Shown here in pieces: positions 7,940 to 14,498 of a DNA stretch of 18,993 nucleotides. Origin of the DNA: an uncultured Eubacteriales bacterium (GTDB taxonomy: Bacteria > Bacillota > Clostridia > Christensenellales > Aristaeellaceae); the NCBI GenBank assembly GCA_900553265.1, contig USDD01000053.1:1-18993 (forward strand), in the 5' to 3' direction. Position 1 is the first letter of the stretch. Each line of letters starts with the position of its first letter. The notes beneath the pieces were generated by a model. That model ran no database searches. It worked only from the letters and a program-made list of their open reading frames with translations, and had not been told where the DNA came from. Position numbers and translations under genes: made by a program.

Positions 7940-9136
7940 TTATTCTTCGCTTTTACCCCTGAAAAGACTGCGGAGCTTTCCGAAAACCGGCTCCTCGCCG
8001 TCAGAATGCTGCTCGATGGAATCGAACGTCAGATCCGCCAGACCCAGCGCCGCGGAGTACACGGGGCTGTTCATCTTGGAGGACTTGGCCGCCGCCACCT
8101 TGATGGGCCGGCCGATCTTCTCGGACAGATACTCCCGCCCGCCGCGCATCAGCGCAAGGCCACCGCCGGTCAGATAAATCTGAGAGCGCGAGCCGAGCAG
8201 CTCGCTGACGTCATTGTTGACGGTCAGCCGCACCATGTCGGCCAGCTCGTCCACGCTGCGCTCCACGATCTCCTGCACAACCTCCCGCGGGAAGGTCACG
8301 CGGTTGCCCGCCTCGTCGTAGACCTCGGAGAAAGAATCCCGGTCGAACTCGTCGGGGTTGAACACGTAGCCGCGTTTGATCTGCTCCGCCGCGCGCATGC
8401 TGATGCGCAGCTCGGTGGCCAGATCGGCGGTGACGTGTCCGCCGCCCCGGGGCAGCATGGCGTGATAGATCAGCGCGTCGCCCTCGACGACGCTGATCTC
8501 GGTGCTCAGATAGCCGCAGTCGATCAGCAGCGCCGCGCGGTCGCGATCCTCCAGCGGCAGAAGCAGCATGCCCTCGCCCATCGTCGTGGACAGGAAGCCG
8601 AGAATCGTGACGTTCAGCACGCCCATCATCTCGCTCACGTCCTCGATGAACATCTGCTCGGCGACGACGAAGGTCACCAGCGCCCGCAGCGTCGAGCCGC
8701 GACCCGAGGGCGACATGGTCTTTTTGCCGTCGTCCACGGAGAACCACGCGGGCGAGCGATGCAGCACCCGGCAGCCGCTCTGAACCACGTTCAGCGCGTC
8801 GGCGGCCTGATCCAGCACGGCGTTGACGGCGGTTTCGTCCACCGCGCCGTCGGGCAGATCCACCTGCGCCTCGCAGGACAGGACGTGAATGTACTCGCCG
8901 GGCACGCCGACGTAAATCTCGTGAATCTTGGAATTGGCCTCCAGCTCGGCGGCGGCGATGGAATCCCGAACCCGCTGAACCATCTGGCGCGGCGTGTTCC
9001 AGTCGCCCTCGGAGTAGCCGTCGTAAGGAACGGTTCCCGAGCCGACGATGTCCAGTCGATCCATTCCGCTGTTTTCGGCGATCATGGTCACGATCTTGGA
9101 GGTTCCGAATTCGATGGCTGCAATTCTTGTTTTCAT
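7940..9136 (-). CDS. ftsA: Divergent FtsA, actin-like Z-ring membrane anchor
   Basis: Protein of 398 residues directly upstream of ftsZ. FtsA is an ATP-binding actin homologue that tethers FtsZ to the inner face of the membrane. Seen here: phosphate-1-like AAIEFGTSKIV (6-16), SHS2/1C region (about 80-165), phosphate-2-like IDCGYLSTE (205-213), adenosine motif LTGGG (322-326), and a C-terminal basic amphipathic tail FGKLRSLFRGKSEE (385-398) typical of the FtsA membrane-targeting helix. The usual phosphate-1 Asp (as in LDIGTSK) is Glu9 and the usual GGGTTD becomes GYLSTE, so it is an unusual member. The start MKTR is chosen by alignment to the family; an upstream in-frame ATG at 9175 would add 13 residues. 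The ribosome site AAGGTGG is 12 bases off, which is weak. Confidence 0.9.
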   Translation of the reverse strand: MKTRIAAIEFGTSKIVTMIAENSGMDRLDIVGSGTVPYDGYSEGDWNTPRQMVQRVRDSIAAAELEANSKIHEIYVGVPGEYIHVLSCEAQVDLPDGAVDETAVNAVLDQAADALNVVQSGCRVLHRSPAWFSVDDGKKTMSPSGRGSTLRALVTFVVAEQMFIEDVSEMMGVLNVTILGFLSTTMGEGMLLLPLEDRDRAALLIDCGYLSTEISVVEGDALIYHAMLPRGGGHVTADLATELRISMRAAEQIKRGYVFNPDEFDRDSFSEVYDEAGNRVTFPREVVQEIVERSVDELADMVRLTVNNDVSELLGSRSQIYLTGGGLALMRGGREYLSEKIGRPIKVAAAKSSKMNSPVYSAALGLADLTFDSIEQHSDGEEPVFGKLRSLFRGKSEE

Positions 9137-9203
9137 GAAATGACCGACCACCTTGTTCTTGAAGGTACACACCATGTGCGCTACCTTATGCTTACTCTCC
9201 TGT

Positions 9204-9232
9204 ATTATACATGGATTTTCGGGCGGATGCAA
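9204..9232 (-). promoter_or_regulatory. Promoter of ftsA-ftsZ
   Basis: On the minus strand, TTGCAT (9227-9232), 17-base spacer, perfect TATAAT (9204-9209), about 70 bases upstream of the ftsA start. No other division or murein gene precedes ftsA here, so the pair is transcribed on its own. Confidence 0.8.
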
Positions 9233-9340
9233 ACGCAAAACGGCCAAAAAAAGCGTTTTTCGGCATATGTCAAAATTCTTTCGAAATTCAGGCTCAAATC
9301 CGTCACGCCCGCCGTTAATTTTATAACCGGTTGTTTGCAA

Positions 9341-9380
9341 AAGCGGCGGCTCCTTCGAAAAAACAAAGGAGCCGCCGCTT
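9341..9380 (-). terminator. Terminator downstream of the PatB-exonuclease operon
   Basis: Perfect 15-base-pair stem AAGCGGCGGCTCCTT / AAGGAGCCGCCGCTT with a 10-base A-rich loop, starting 4 bases after the exonuclease stop. The minus-strand tail is short (CGCTTTTGC), so the U-tract is modest. It also insulates the ftsA promoter. Confidence 0.8.
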
Positions 9381-9383
9381 GGT

Positions 9384-9986
9384 TTACGCCATGTTCTCGC
9401 CCACCAGCATGCACAGATACGCCGCCGCCGCATCGTAGCGCGCGTCGTGGGGATGGTCGCCGCCGCCGTACCACTTCGCGCACTTCTGCGCGATGAATTC
9501 CTGCGAAAGGCCGAAGTGCTCGGTCAGCTCGCCCAGTCTGGGCGGCTTGAGCACCTTCGGGTTCTGCTTCAGCGGAATGTTCGCTTCCCTTGTATAGTGC
9601 TGAAGCGTGCAGAAGATGGGAATGTCCGGCAGCTTCACGCCGATGCGCGCGAACTCTGCCTTCAGATACTTCATGTCCCCCGCCACGTCGTGGCCGATGA
9701 CCAGCTTGCAGTCCTTGAAATCGTTGTAAATCTCGTCGGCGCGGCAGGCGAACACATCGCCGCCCGAGAGCTTCTTGAGCTGATAGACGCTCAGGCCGTG
9801 CACCTTCTTGGCATAGCGATTGACCGCCTTGGTGGCGAAGTACATGTTCTTTCCGCGAACTCTGCGCCCCTCGATGATGAGATAGGACAGCTGGATGACG
9901 CGGCTGGGATGCATTCCGTCCAGCTCCACGTCCACGGCAATCCACTTATCCGGCTTGCGGAACAGGTTTTTCAGGCTGATTTTCAC
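9384..9986 (-). CDS. DEDDh-type 3'-5' exonuclease domain protein
   Basis: Two-hundred-residue RNase H-fold exonuclease of the DnaQ/epsilon class. The visible catalytic set is Exo I D19 and E21 in IAVDVELDG, Exo II D104 in VIGHDVAGDMKYL, and Exo III H180 and D185 in HDARYDAAAAYL, so it is of the DEDDh group and looks active. Members degrade single-stranded DNA or RNA ends; whether this one proofreads, trims RNA or does repair is not readable. No polymerase or helicase domain is attached. The start is GTG, three bases after the stop of the upstream lyase gene, with GGAG ten bases away, so translation is probably coupled. No functional link to the lyase is apparent. Confidence 0.85.
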   Translation of the reverse strand: MKISLKNLFRKPDKWIAVDVELDGMHPSRVIQLSYLIIEGRRVRGKNMYFATKAVNRYAKKVHGLSVYQLKKLSGGDVFACRADEIYNDFKDCKLVIGHDVAGDMKYLKAEFARIGVKLPDIPIFCTLQHYTREANIPLKQNPKVLKPPRLGELTEHFGLSQEFIAQKCAKWYGGGDHPHDARYDAAAAYLCMLVGENMA

Positions 9987-9989
9987 AAT

Positions 9990-11168
9990 TTACCGACTCC
10001 GAATCGCTTGATTGATATTTTCGAACGCCTTGACGACGTTGCGGTGCGTGGTGGCCAGATTGAAGCGGAAGTGCTTTTCGCCCTCCTCGCCGAAGCCCCT
10101 GCCGTCGCCGACGGCCACATGCGCCTCGTTGACGATCATGTCAAAAATTTCCTTGTGGCTCATGTCCAGCGCGGAGAAGTCCAGCCACATGAGATAGGTT
10201 CCCTCGTTGGGATACACTCTGATCTCCGGGATGTTCTCGCGAATGTACGCAAGCGCCCAGTCACGGTTTTCGCGGATGTACTCCACCACCGCGTCCATCC
10301 ATTCGTCGCCGTGCTCGTAGGCGGCCCGCTGCGCGATGGCTCCAAAGATGTTGGGCGCGGCGTGAGCCTTCTCCATCTCGCCGGCAACCTTCCCGCGAAG
10401 CTCGGGATTGGCGATAATGCACGAGGACTGGCGCAGACCCGCCAGATTGAACGACTTGGTTGCCGACGCGAGCATGACGCAGTTCTCCTGCGCGTGCTCC
10501 AGCGCCAGAATGCGAGTCTGTCTGCGCTCGCCCATGTTAAAGTCCGCGTGGATCTCGTCGCAGACGACGATCACGCCATAGCGATTGGCCAGCTCCACCA
10601 CGCGCTGAAGATCCTCGCGGCTCCAGACGCGGCCGATGGGATTGTGCGGGTTGCACAGGATCATCAGCTTCACGCCGGACTTGAAGCCCGCTTCCAGGTT
10701 TTCGAAGTCCATCTCGAACCCGCGCTCCGTCTCGATCAGCGGATTGCGCACCAGCTCGCGGCCAAACAGCTCCGCCGCGCGGAAGAACGGGCCGTACACC
10801 GGCGTCTGAATCAGGATCTTGTCATGCTCGCTGGTCAGCGCGCGGACGCAGAAGAAGATGCTGTCCACCACGCCGGGGCTGGTCAGGATCCAGTCCGTCT
10901 GCACGTCCACGCCGTGGCGGCGCTTCAGCCAAGCCGCCTCGGCCTCCTTCTCCGCCGCGGGATGAATGGCGTAGCCGTACACGGCGTGCTGCGCGCGGCG
11001 CAGAATGGCCTCCTGCACGGCGGGCGCGGTGCGGAAATCCATGTCCGCCACCCACGCAGGCGTCAGATTCTCGCGGCCGAATTCATCCTTCATGCCGTCC
11101 CATTTGACGCAGTTCGTACCCACGCGGTTGATCTCCGCGTCCAGATACTCCCGATAATACTGATTCAT
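9990..11168 (-). CDS. PLP-dependent C-S lyase / aminotransferase, MalY-PatB family
   Basis: Complete 392-residue fold-type I PLP enzyme. The N-terminus (NRVGTNCVKWDGM, then LTPAWVADMDFRTAP and HAVYGYAIHP) is diagnostic of the MalY/PatB family, whose members cleave cystathionine or cysteine to a thiol or sulfide, pyruvate and ammonia. The PLP Schiff-base lysine is K238 in ASATKSFNLAGL. CNPHNPIGRVW and the VCDEIHADF aspartate, which pairs with the pyridine nitrogen, are also seen. NEGTYLMWLDF and FRFNLAT near the C-terminus place the substrate-carboxylate arginine. It acts in the cytoplasm. It has its own promoter and is followed after 3 bases by the exonuclease. True substrate (cystathionine, cysteine or an aminotransfer role) is not settled by sequence. 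The ribosome site is weak. Confidence 0.93.
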   Translation of the reverse strand: MNQYYREYLDAEINRVGTNCVKWDGMKDEFGRENLTPAWVADMDFRTAPAVQEAILRRAQHAVYGYAIHPAAEKEAEAAWLKRRHGVDVQTDWILTSPGVVDSIFFCVRALTSEHDKILIQTPVYGPFFRAAELFGRELVRNPLIETERGFEMDFENLEAGFKSGVKLMILCNPHNPIGRVWSREDLQRVVELANRYGVIVVCDEIHADFNMGERRQTRILALEHAQENCVMLASATKSFNLAGLRQSSCIIANPELRGKVAGEMEKAHAAPNIFGAIAQRAAYEHGDEWMDAVVEYIRENRDWALAYIRENIPEIRVYPNEGTYLMWLDFSALDMSHKEIFDMIVNEAHVAVGDGRGFGEEGEKHFRFNLATTHRNVVKAFENINQAIRSR

Positions 11169-11226
11169 ATTTTATCGAACTCGATTCTCTTCACGTTCTT
11201 TTGTGAAATCCATCACAAACATTTCT

Positions 11227-11255
11227 ATTATACGTCATTTTCGGACAAGTTGCAA
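11227..11255 (-). promoter_or_regulatory. Promoter of the PatB-exonuclease operon
   Basis: On the minus strand, TTGCAA (11250-11255), 17-base spacer, perfect TATAAT (11227-11232). The predicted start lies about 50 bases upstream of the ATG. The leader carries a short TTTGTGATGGATTTCACAAA dyad that could be an operator. Confidence 0.78.
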
Positions 11256-11365
11256 GACTTCGCCGAAATCTTTCCGTTTCGGCGGGAAAACCGCCCGTCC
11301 TTCCGGCATTCTGCGGAAAAACACAGCGGCGCAAAAGGAAAACATATTGCGGCGGCGCCGCGCCC

Positions 11366-11554
11366 ATGGTATCCATTAAAGACGGCCGGCGGCACATCGA
11401 AATGGCCCCTCAGGGCGACGACGCCATCGATCTGCATCTGGAGATGTTCCGGTTTCAGCAAAAGGTGCTTCAGCAGCAGATGGCGGAGCTTCAGCACACG
11501 GTGGAAATGGTGGAATACAAGTGCCGGTACTGCGAGACAGCGAAAGTCCGGTGA
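11366..11554 (+). pseudogene. C-terminal remnant of a MerR-family regulator
   Basis: A 62-codon frame whose segment from GDDAIDLHLEMFRFQQ through MAELQHTVEMVEYKCRYCET matches the C-terminal dimerisation coiled coil of MerR-type regulators (the recurring 'rLe..r.q...l...iaeLq..le.vdyK..yYe' pattern). The N-terminal winged-helix DNA-binding domain that should precede it is absent: the ~110 bases upstream translate to nothing MerR-like in any frame and no ribosome site precedes the ATG. I therefore call it a decayed fragment. It is the only coding-like sequence in the 535-base gap between the lyase and the cupin. A real small coiled-coil protein is possible but less likely. Confidence 0.6.
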
Positions 11555-11659
11555 ACCACGAAGATTCCGCAGAACATGGACGAATCGGAAATCCCGAAAC
11601 AGTTCCGCAGGATTCGGCGGGACCTTCGGAAAGCGGCGGATTCCTGACCGCAGCAAAAG

Positions 11660-11701
11660 ACGGCATGGCCACCCGATGAATGGGCGGCCATGCCGTTTCC
11701 T
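11660..11701. terminator. Bidirectional terminator below the cupin gene
   Basis: Eleven-base-pair perfect stem ACGGCATGGCC / GGCCATGCCGT (11660-11670 and 11686-11696), extended inward by CCC/GGG pairing. On minus, it starts 7 bases after the cupin stop and is followed by CTTTTGC; on plus it is followed by TTCCTTTTC and could once have ended the MerR gene. Confidence 0.85.
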
Positions 11702-11703
11702 TT

Positions 11704-12027
11704 TCAGAACGACACCACCAGCTGCATCTTGAACCGCTCCTGCCCATATACGGCGTGGGGAATATCCTTGGGCATGATGAGCGTGTCGCCGGCGCTGAGG
11801 ATAAACACCTCGCCGCCCACAGTAAAGCGGCCCGTGCCCTCCAGCACCGTCACCATCGCGTCGCCGCCGGCTGCGTGGGTGGAGATTTCCTCGTCCTTGT
11901 CAAATGAGAAGAGGGTCATGCTCACATAGTCGTTCTGAACCAGCGTCCTGCTGACCACCTGTCCGTCCTGATATTCCACCAGATCCTTCAGCTGCAGAAC
12001 CTTCTGCTTTTCGATGTTCTTGTACAT
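11704..12027 (-). CDS. Small single-domain cupin protein
   Basis: A 107-residue beta-barrel cupin, the usual size for stand-alone members. Cupin motif 1 is degenerate: THAAGGDAMVTVLEGTG keeps one His, an acidic residue and the EG turn. Motif 2 is GDTLIMPKDIPHAVYG with its conserved PxxxPH. Reduced metal ligands make either a metal-poor sensor/binding role or an enzyme possible; no substrate can be named. The start is the ATG seven bases after AAGGAG, 17 bases below the hcp stop, so it is the second gene of the hcp operon. Cupins beside hcp recur in anaerobes, which suggests a role in handling reactive nitrogen or oxygen, but this is inference. Confidence 0.88.
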   Translation of the reverse strand: MYKNIEKQKVLQLKDLVEYQDGQVVSRTLVQNDYVSMTLFSFDKDEEISTHAAGGDAMVTVLEGTGRFTVGGEVFILSAGDTLIMPKDIPHAVYGQERFKMQLVVSF

Positions 12028-12044
12028 TTTTCTTTCTCCTTTTT

Positions 12045-13637
12045 TCAGCCGAGAATGGCCTTCAGATCCTCTTCCGGGGTGGAAATGGGGTGAATGCCGT
12101 ATTCCTTCACCAGCAGGTTGAGCACGTTTTCCGACAGGAACGCCGGCAGCGTGGGCCCGAGATAGATGTTGCGAAGCCCCAGATGCAGAAGCGTCAGCAG
12201 GATGCACACTGCCTTCTGCTCGTACCACGACAGCACCAGCGTCAGCGGCAGGTCGTTCACACCACAGCCGAAGGCCTCCGCCAGCGCCGCGGCCACACGG
12301 ATGGCGCTGTAGGCGTCGTTGCACTGGCCCATATCCATGATGCGCGGCAGGCCCGCCACCGTGCCCAGATCCATGTCGTTGAAGCGATACTTGCCGCAGG
12401 CCAGCGTCAGCACCGCCGTGTCCGCGGGTGTCTGACGCACGAACTCGGTGTAGTAATTCCGCCCGGGACGCGCGCCGTCGCAGCCGCCCACCAGGAAGAT
12501 GTGCGTAAGCTCCCCGCGCTTTACCGCGCCGATCACCGCGTCCGCCGCGGACAGCACCGCGTCGTGGCCAAAGCCGGTGGTCAGCTCCGTTCCGCCGTTG
12601 ATGCCGGCAAAAATTCTGTCCTCACCGTAGCCGCCCAGCGCCAGCGCCTTTTCGATCACCGGCGCGAAATTCTTGTCCCTGCCGATGTGCTCCATGCCGG
12701 GATAAGCCACCGTCGCCGTGGTGAACACCCGGTCGGCGTAGCTGGCCTTGGGCGGCATCAGGCAGTTGGTGGTGAACAGCACCGCCGCGGGCATGCCGTC
12801 GAACTCCTTCTGCTGATTCTGCCACGCGGTGCCGAAATTGCCCTTGAGATGGGCGTACTTCTTCAGCTCCGGATAGGCGTGAGCCGGCAGCATCTCGCCG
12901 TGGGTGTAGACGTTCACGCCCCGGCCCTCGGTCTGCTCCAGCAGCAGTTTCAGGTCGTGCAGATCGTGGCCCGAGACCACGATGAACGGCCCCCTCTCCA
13001 CCTTCATGGTCACAGGCGTGGGCGCGGGCGTGCCGTAGGTCTCGGTGTTGGCCTGATCCAGCAGCGCCATGCACTTCAGGTTGACCTCGCCCACCTTCAG
13101 CGCGATGGGCAGCAGCCCCTGCGCGTCCCATTCCTCGCCCACGGCGGCCAGTCCCTCGTAGAAGAAGCGGTTCACCGTCTCGTCGGAATAGCCAAGCGCC
13201 AGCGCGTGGCAGGCGTAGGCCGCCATGCCCTTCAGGCCGAACAGAATCAGCGATTTCAGAGAGCGCACGTCCTCGTCGTCGCTCCACAGCCGCTTCATGT
13301 CGTAGTCCTCCGTCCGCCCGCAGGGCGAGCCGCAGTCGCTGCATCCGGGCGCGAGACGCGCCTTTTCCCGATGCACCGCGTCGATCTGGCTGCGGATGCG
13401 GTCGGGATCGAAGTTGACGTTGGTCAGCGTCATGAACAGGCCCTCGATCATCACCCGATGGGTCTGCTCGGAGGGCGGATTGGCCGCGGCGGCGTGGGCC
13501 AACCCGATCAGCGCGCCCACCAGCTCGTCCTGCAGATTGGAAACGTCCGCACTCTTGCCGCACACGCCCGCGCGGCCGGTGCACGCGCTGCATCCCGCGG
13601 TCTGCTCGCACTGATAGCAAAACATCTGATTACCCAT
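12045..13637 (-). CDS. hcp: Hydroxylamine reductase / hybrid cluster protein (class I)
   Basis: Complete 530-residue class I Hcp. The N-terminal cysteines C7, C10, C19 and C26 in MFCYQCEQTAGCSACTGRAG bind the [4Fe-4S] cluster of strict-anaerobe type proteins. All ligands of the hybrid Fe-S-O cluster are visible with the spacing of the Desulfovibrio protein: H224 (SGHDLH), E248 (THGEML), C292 (TTNCLMPP), C386 (GGCDGARPG), C414 (LACGKYRF), C439 (MGQCNDAY) and E473 (SWYEQK). The family reduces hydroxylamine or, more physiologically, nitric oxide to N2O, and protects against nitrosative stress in the cytoplasm. The ATG is chosen because AGGAGG lies seven bases upstream; an in-frame ATG 22 codons earlier has no site. 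Operon with the cupin; divergent from a Crp/Fnr regulator. Confidence 0.97.
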   Translation of the reverse strand: MGNQMFCYQCEQTAGCSACTGRAGVCGKSADVSNLQDELVGALIGLAHAAAANPPSEQTHRVMIEGLFMTLTNVNFDPDRIRSQIDAVHREKARLAPGCSDCGSPCGRTEDYDMKRLWSDDEDVRSLKSLILFGLKGMAAYACHALALGYSDETVNRFFYEGLAAVGEEWDAQGLLPIALKVGEVNLKCMALLDQANTETYGTPAPTPVTMKVERGPFIVVSGHDLHDLKLLLEQTEGRGVNVYTHGEMLPAHAYPELKKYAHLKGNFGTAWQNQQKEFDGMPAAVLFTTNCLMPPKASYADRVFTTATVAYPGMEHIGRDKNFAPVIEKALALGGYGEDRIFAGINGGTELTTGFGHDAVLSAADAVIGAVKRGELTHIFLVGGCDGARPGRNYYTEFVRQTPADTAVLTLACGKYRFNDMDLGTVAGLPRIMDMGQCNDAYSAIRVAAALAEAFGCGVNDLPLTLVLSWYEQKAVCILLTLLHLGLRNIYLGPTLPAFLSENVLNLLVKEYGIHPISTPEEDLKAILG

Positions 13638-13686
13638 ATTTTTCTCCTCCTGAGACGATTCTGTCCCGTTTCGAGCGCGGCCATGG

Positions 13687-13703
13687 ATGGAAAAATTTCC
13701 CAT
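13687..13703. promoter_or_regulatory. Imperfect palindrome in the hcp leader
   Basis: Seventeen bases, ATGGAAAAATTTCCCAT, symmetric at 7 of 8 positions around a central A. It lies about 50 bases upstream of the hcp ATG, downstream of the predicted hcp transcription start. It could be a second operator or only an AT-rich leader element. Confidence 0.4.
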
Positions 13704-13718
13704 TTTGCGCTCTGCCCG

Positions 13719-13747
13719 TTGACTTTACGAGATTATTTTACTATACT
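13719..13747 (+). promoter_or_regulatory. Promoter of the Crp/Fnr-family regulator gene
   Basis: TTGACT at 13719-13724, 17-base spacer, TATACT at 13742-13747. The predicted start is about 13754, so the palindrome at 13763-13776 would lie at +10 to +23, where a bound protein would block transcription. Confidence 0.75.
13735..13740 (-). promoter_or_regulatory. Candidate -10 box of the hcp-cupin promoter
   Basis: On the minus strand, TAAAAT at 13735-13740 has no good -35 box at 17 bases. It would start transcription at 13728, which puts the palindrome centre (13769.5) at -41.5, the class II position for Crp/Fnr activators. An overlapping TATAGT (13740-13745) with TTCCAA 18 bases upstream is the alternative. 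Confidence 0.5.
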
Positions 13748-13762
13748 GAACGCAGACTGTAT

Positions 13763-13776
13763 GTTGGAAATCCAAC
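13763..13776. promoter_or_regulatory. Perfect palindrome, candidate operator of the hcp / Crp-Fnr divergon
   Basis: GTTGGA-AA-TCCAAC, six-base arms perfectly complementary with a 2-base centre, in the intergenic region between hcp and the divergent regulator. Crp/Fnr proteins bind such dyads. Its placement suits both activation of hcp and repression of the regulator. The binding protein is inferred, not shown. Confidence 0.65.
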
Positions 13777-13790
13777 GCATGAGGTTTTTT

Positions 13791-14462
13791 ATGAAGGAAT
13801 ATCTGGATGTGCTGGCGGGATGTCCGCTGTTCGACGGCGTGGAGCGCGCGGACATTACGGCGATGCTGGGCTGTCTCGACGGCCGGGCAGTCGAGGTGCG
13901 CAAAGGCGAGGCAGTGTTCAACGAGGGCGATCCGGCGCGGTTTATGGGCATAGTGCTGGCCGGCTCGGTGCAGATTCTGCGCGACGACTACTATGGAAAT
14001 CGCAGCGTGCTGACGGTCGTCGGCCCGGGCGGGCTGTTCGCCGAGGCCTTCGCCTGCGCGGGGCTGGAGCGCATGCCCGTCAGCGCCGTAGCCCAGCTTC
14101 CCGGCGCGGTGCTGCTGATGGACTGCCGCCGGGTGCTGAGAAGCTGCTCCAACGCCTGCCCGTTCCACAGCCGAATGGTGGACAATCTGCTCCGGGGCAT
14201 CGCCCAGAAGAACCTGACGCTGACGCAGAAAATCCGCTACATGTCCCAGAAAACCACCCGGGACAAGCTGATGGAGGTGCTGCTGGATCAGGCGAAGGCG
14301 CAGCACAGCGCGGAGTTCACCATTCCCTTCGATCGCCAGTCGCTGGCAGACTATCTGGGCGTGGAGCGCAGCGCCCTCTCGGCGGAGATCAGCCGAATGC
14401 GCCGGGACGGCCTCATCGAAAGCACCGGCTCGCGCTTTCGTCTGCTGAAGGCCGAACAGTAA
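13791..14462 (+). CDS. Crp/Fnr-family transcription regulator, likely HcpR-like
   Basis: Complete 223-residue protein. Residues ~10-125 form the cyclic-nucleotide-binding-like sensor barrel (LFDGVERADITAML, VRKGEAVFNEGDPARFMGIVLAGSVQI, VVGPGGLFAEAFA). Residues ~126-155 are the dimerisation helix, and ~182-212 a Crp winged helix-turn-helix (RQSLADYLGVERSALSAEISRMRRDGLIE). The sensor lacks the Arg-Ser pair of cAMP binders and has six cysteines (11, 28, 89, 112, 119, 123), so a haem, Fe-S or redox signal is more likely than cAMP; the Fnr N-terminal cysteine cluster is absent. The ATG is chosen for GAGG six bases upstream; an earlier ATG at 13761 lies in the palindrome. The divergent hcp gene suggests nitrosative-stress control. 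Confidence 0.9.
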   Translation: MKEYLDVLAGCPLFDGVERADITAMLGCLDGRAVEVRKGEAVFNEGDPARFMGIVLAGSVQILRDDYYGNRSVLTVVGPGGLFAEAFACAGLERMPVSAVAQLPGAVLLMDCRRVLRSCSNACPFHSRMVDNLLRGIAQKNLTLTQKIRYMSQKTTRDKLMEVLLDQAKAQHSAEFTIPFDRQSLADYLGVERSALSAEISRMRRDGLIESTGSRFRLLKAEQ

Positions 14463-14466
14463 AAGA

Positions 14467-14496
14467 GAGAGGATTCGCTGCCGCGAATCCTCTCTA
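14467..14496. terminator. Terminator between the convergent regulator and degV genes
   Basis: Perfect 13-base-pair stem AGAGAGGATTCGC / GCGAATCCTCTCT with a TGCC loop, in the 36-base gap between two convergent stops. The minus-strand tail is CTCTTTTAC, so it best serves degV; the plus tail (AAACTATG) is not U-rich, so it probably works mainly as a shared barrier. Confidence 0.88.
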
Positions 14497-14498
14497 AA

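Noticed and set aside
9447..11732. Long plus-strand frame opposite the exonuclease and lyase genes
   Set aside because: It crosses two clear minus-strand genes and their junction, and its translation resembles no protein family.
12090..13700. Apparent N-terminal extension of the Crp/Fnr regulator across hcp
   Set aside because: The frame is open by chance antisense to hcp; the regulator's own promoter at 13719-13747 and GAGG site before 13791 define the real start.
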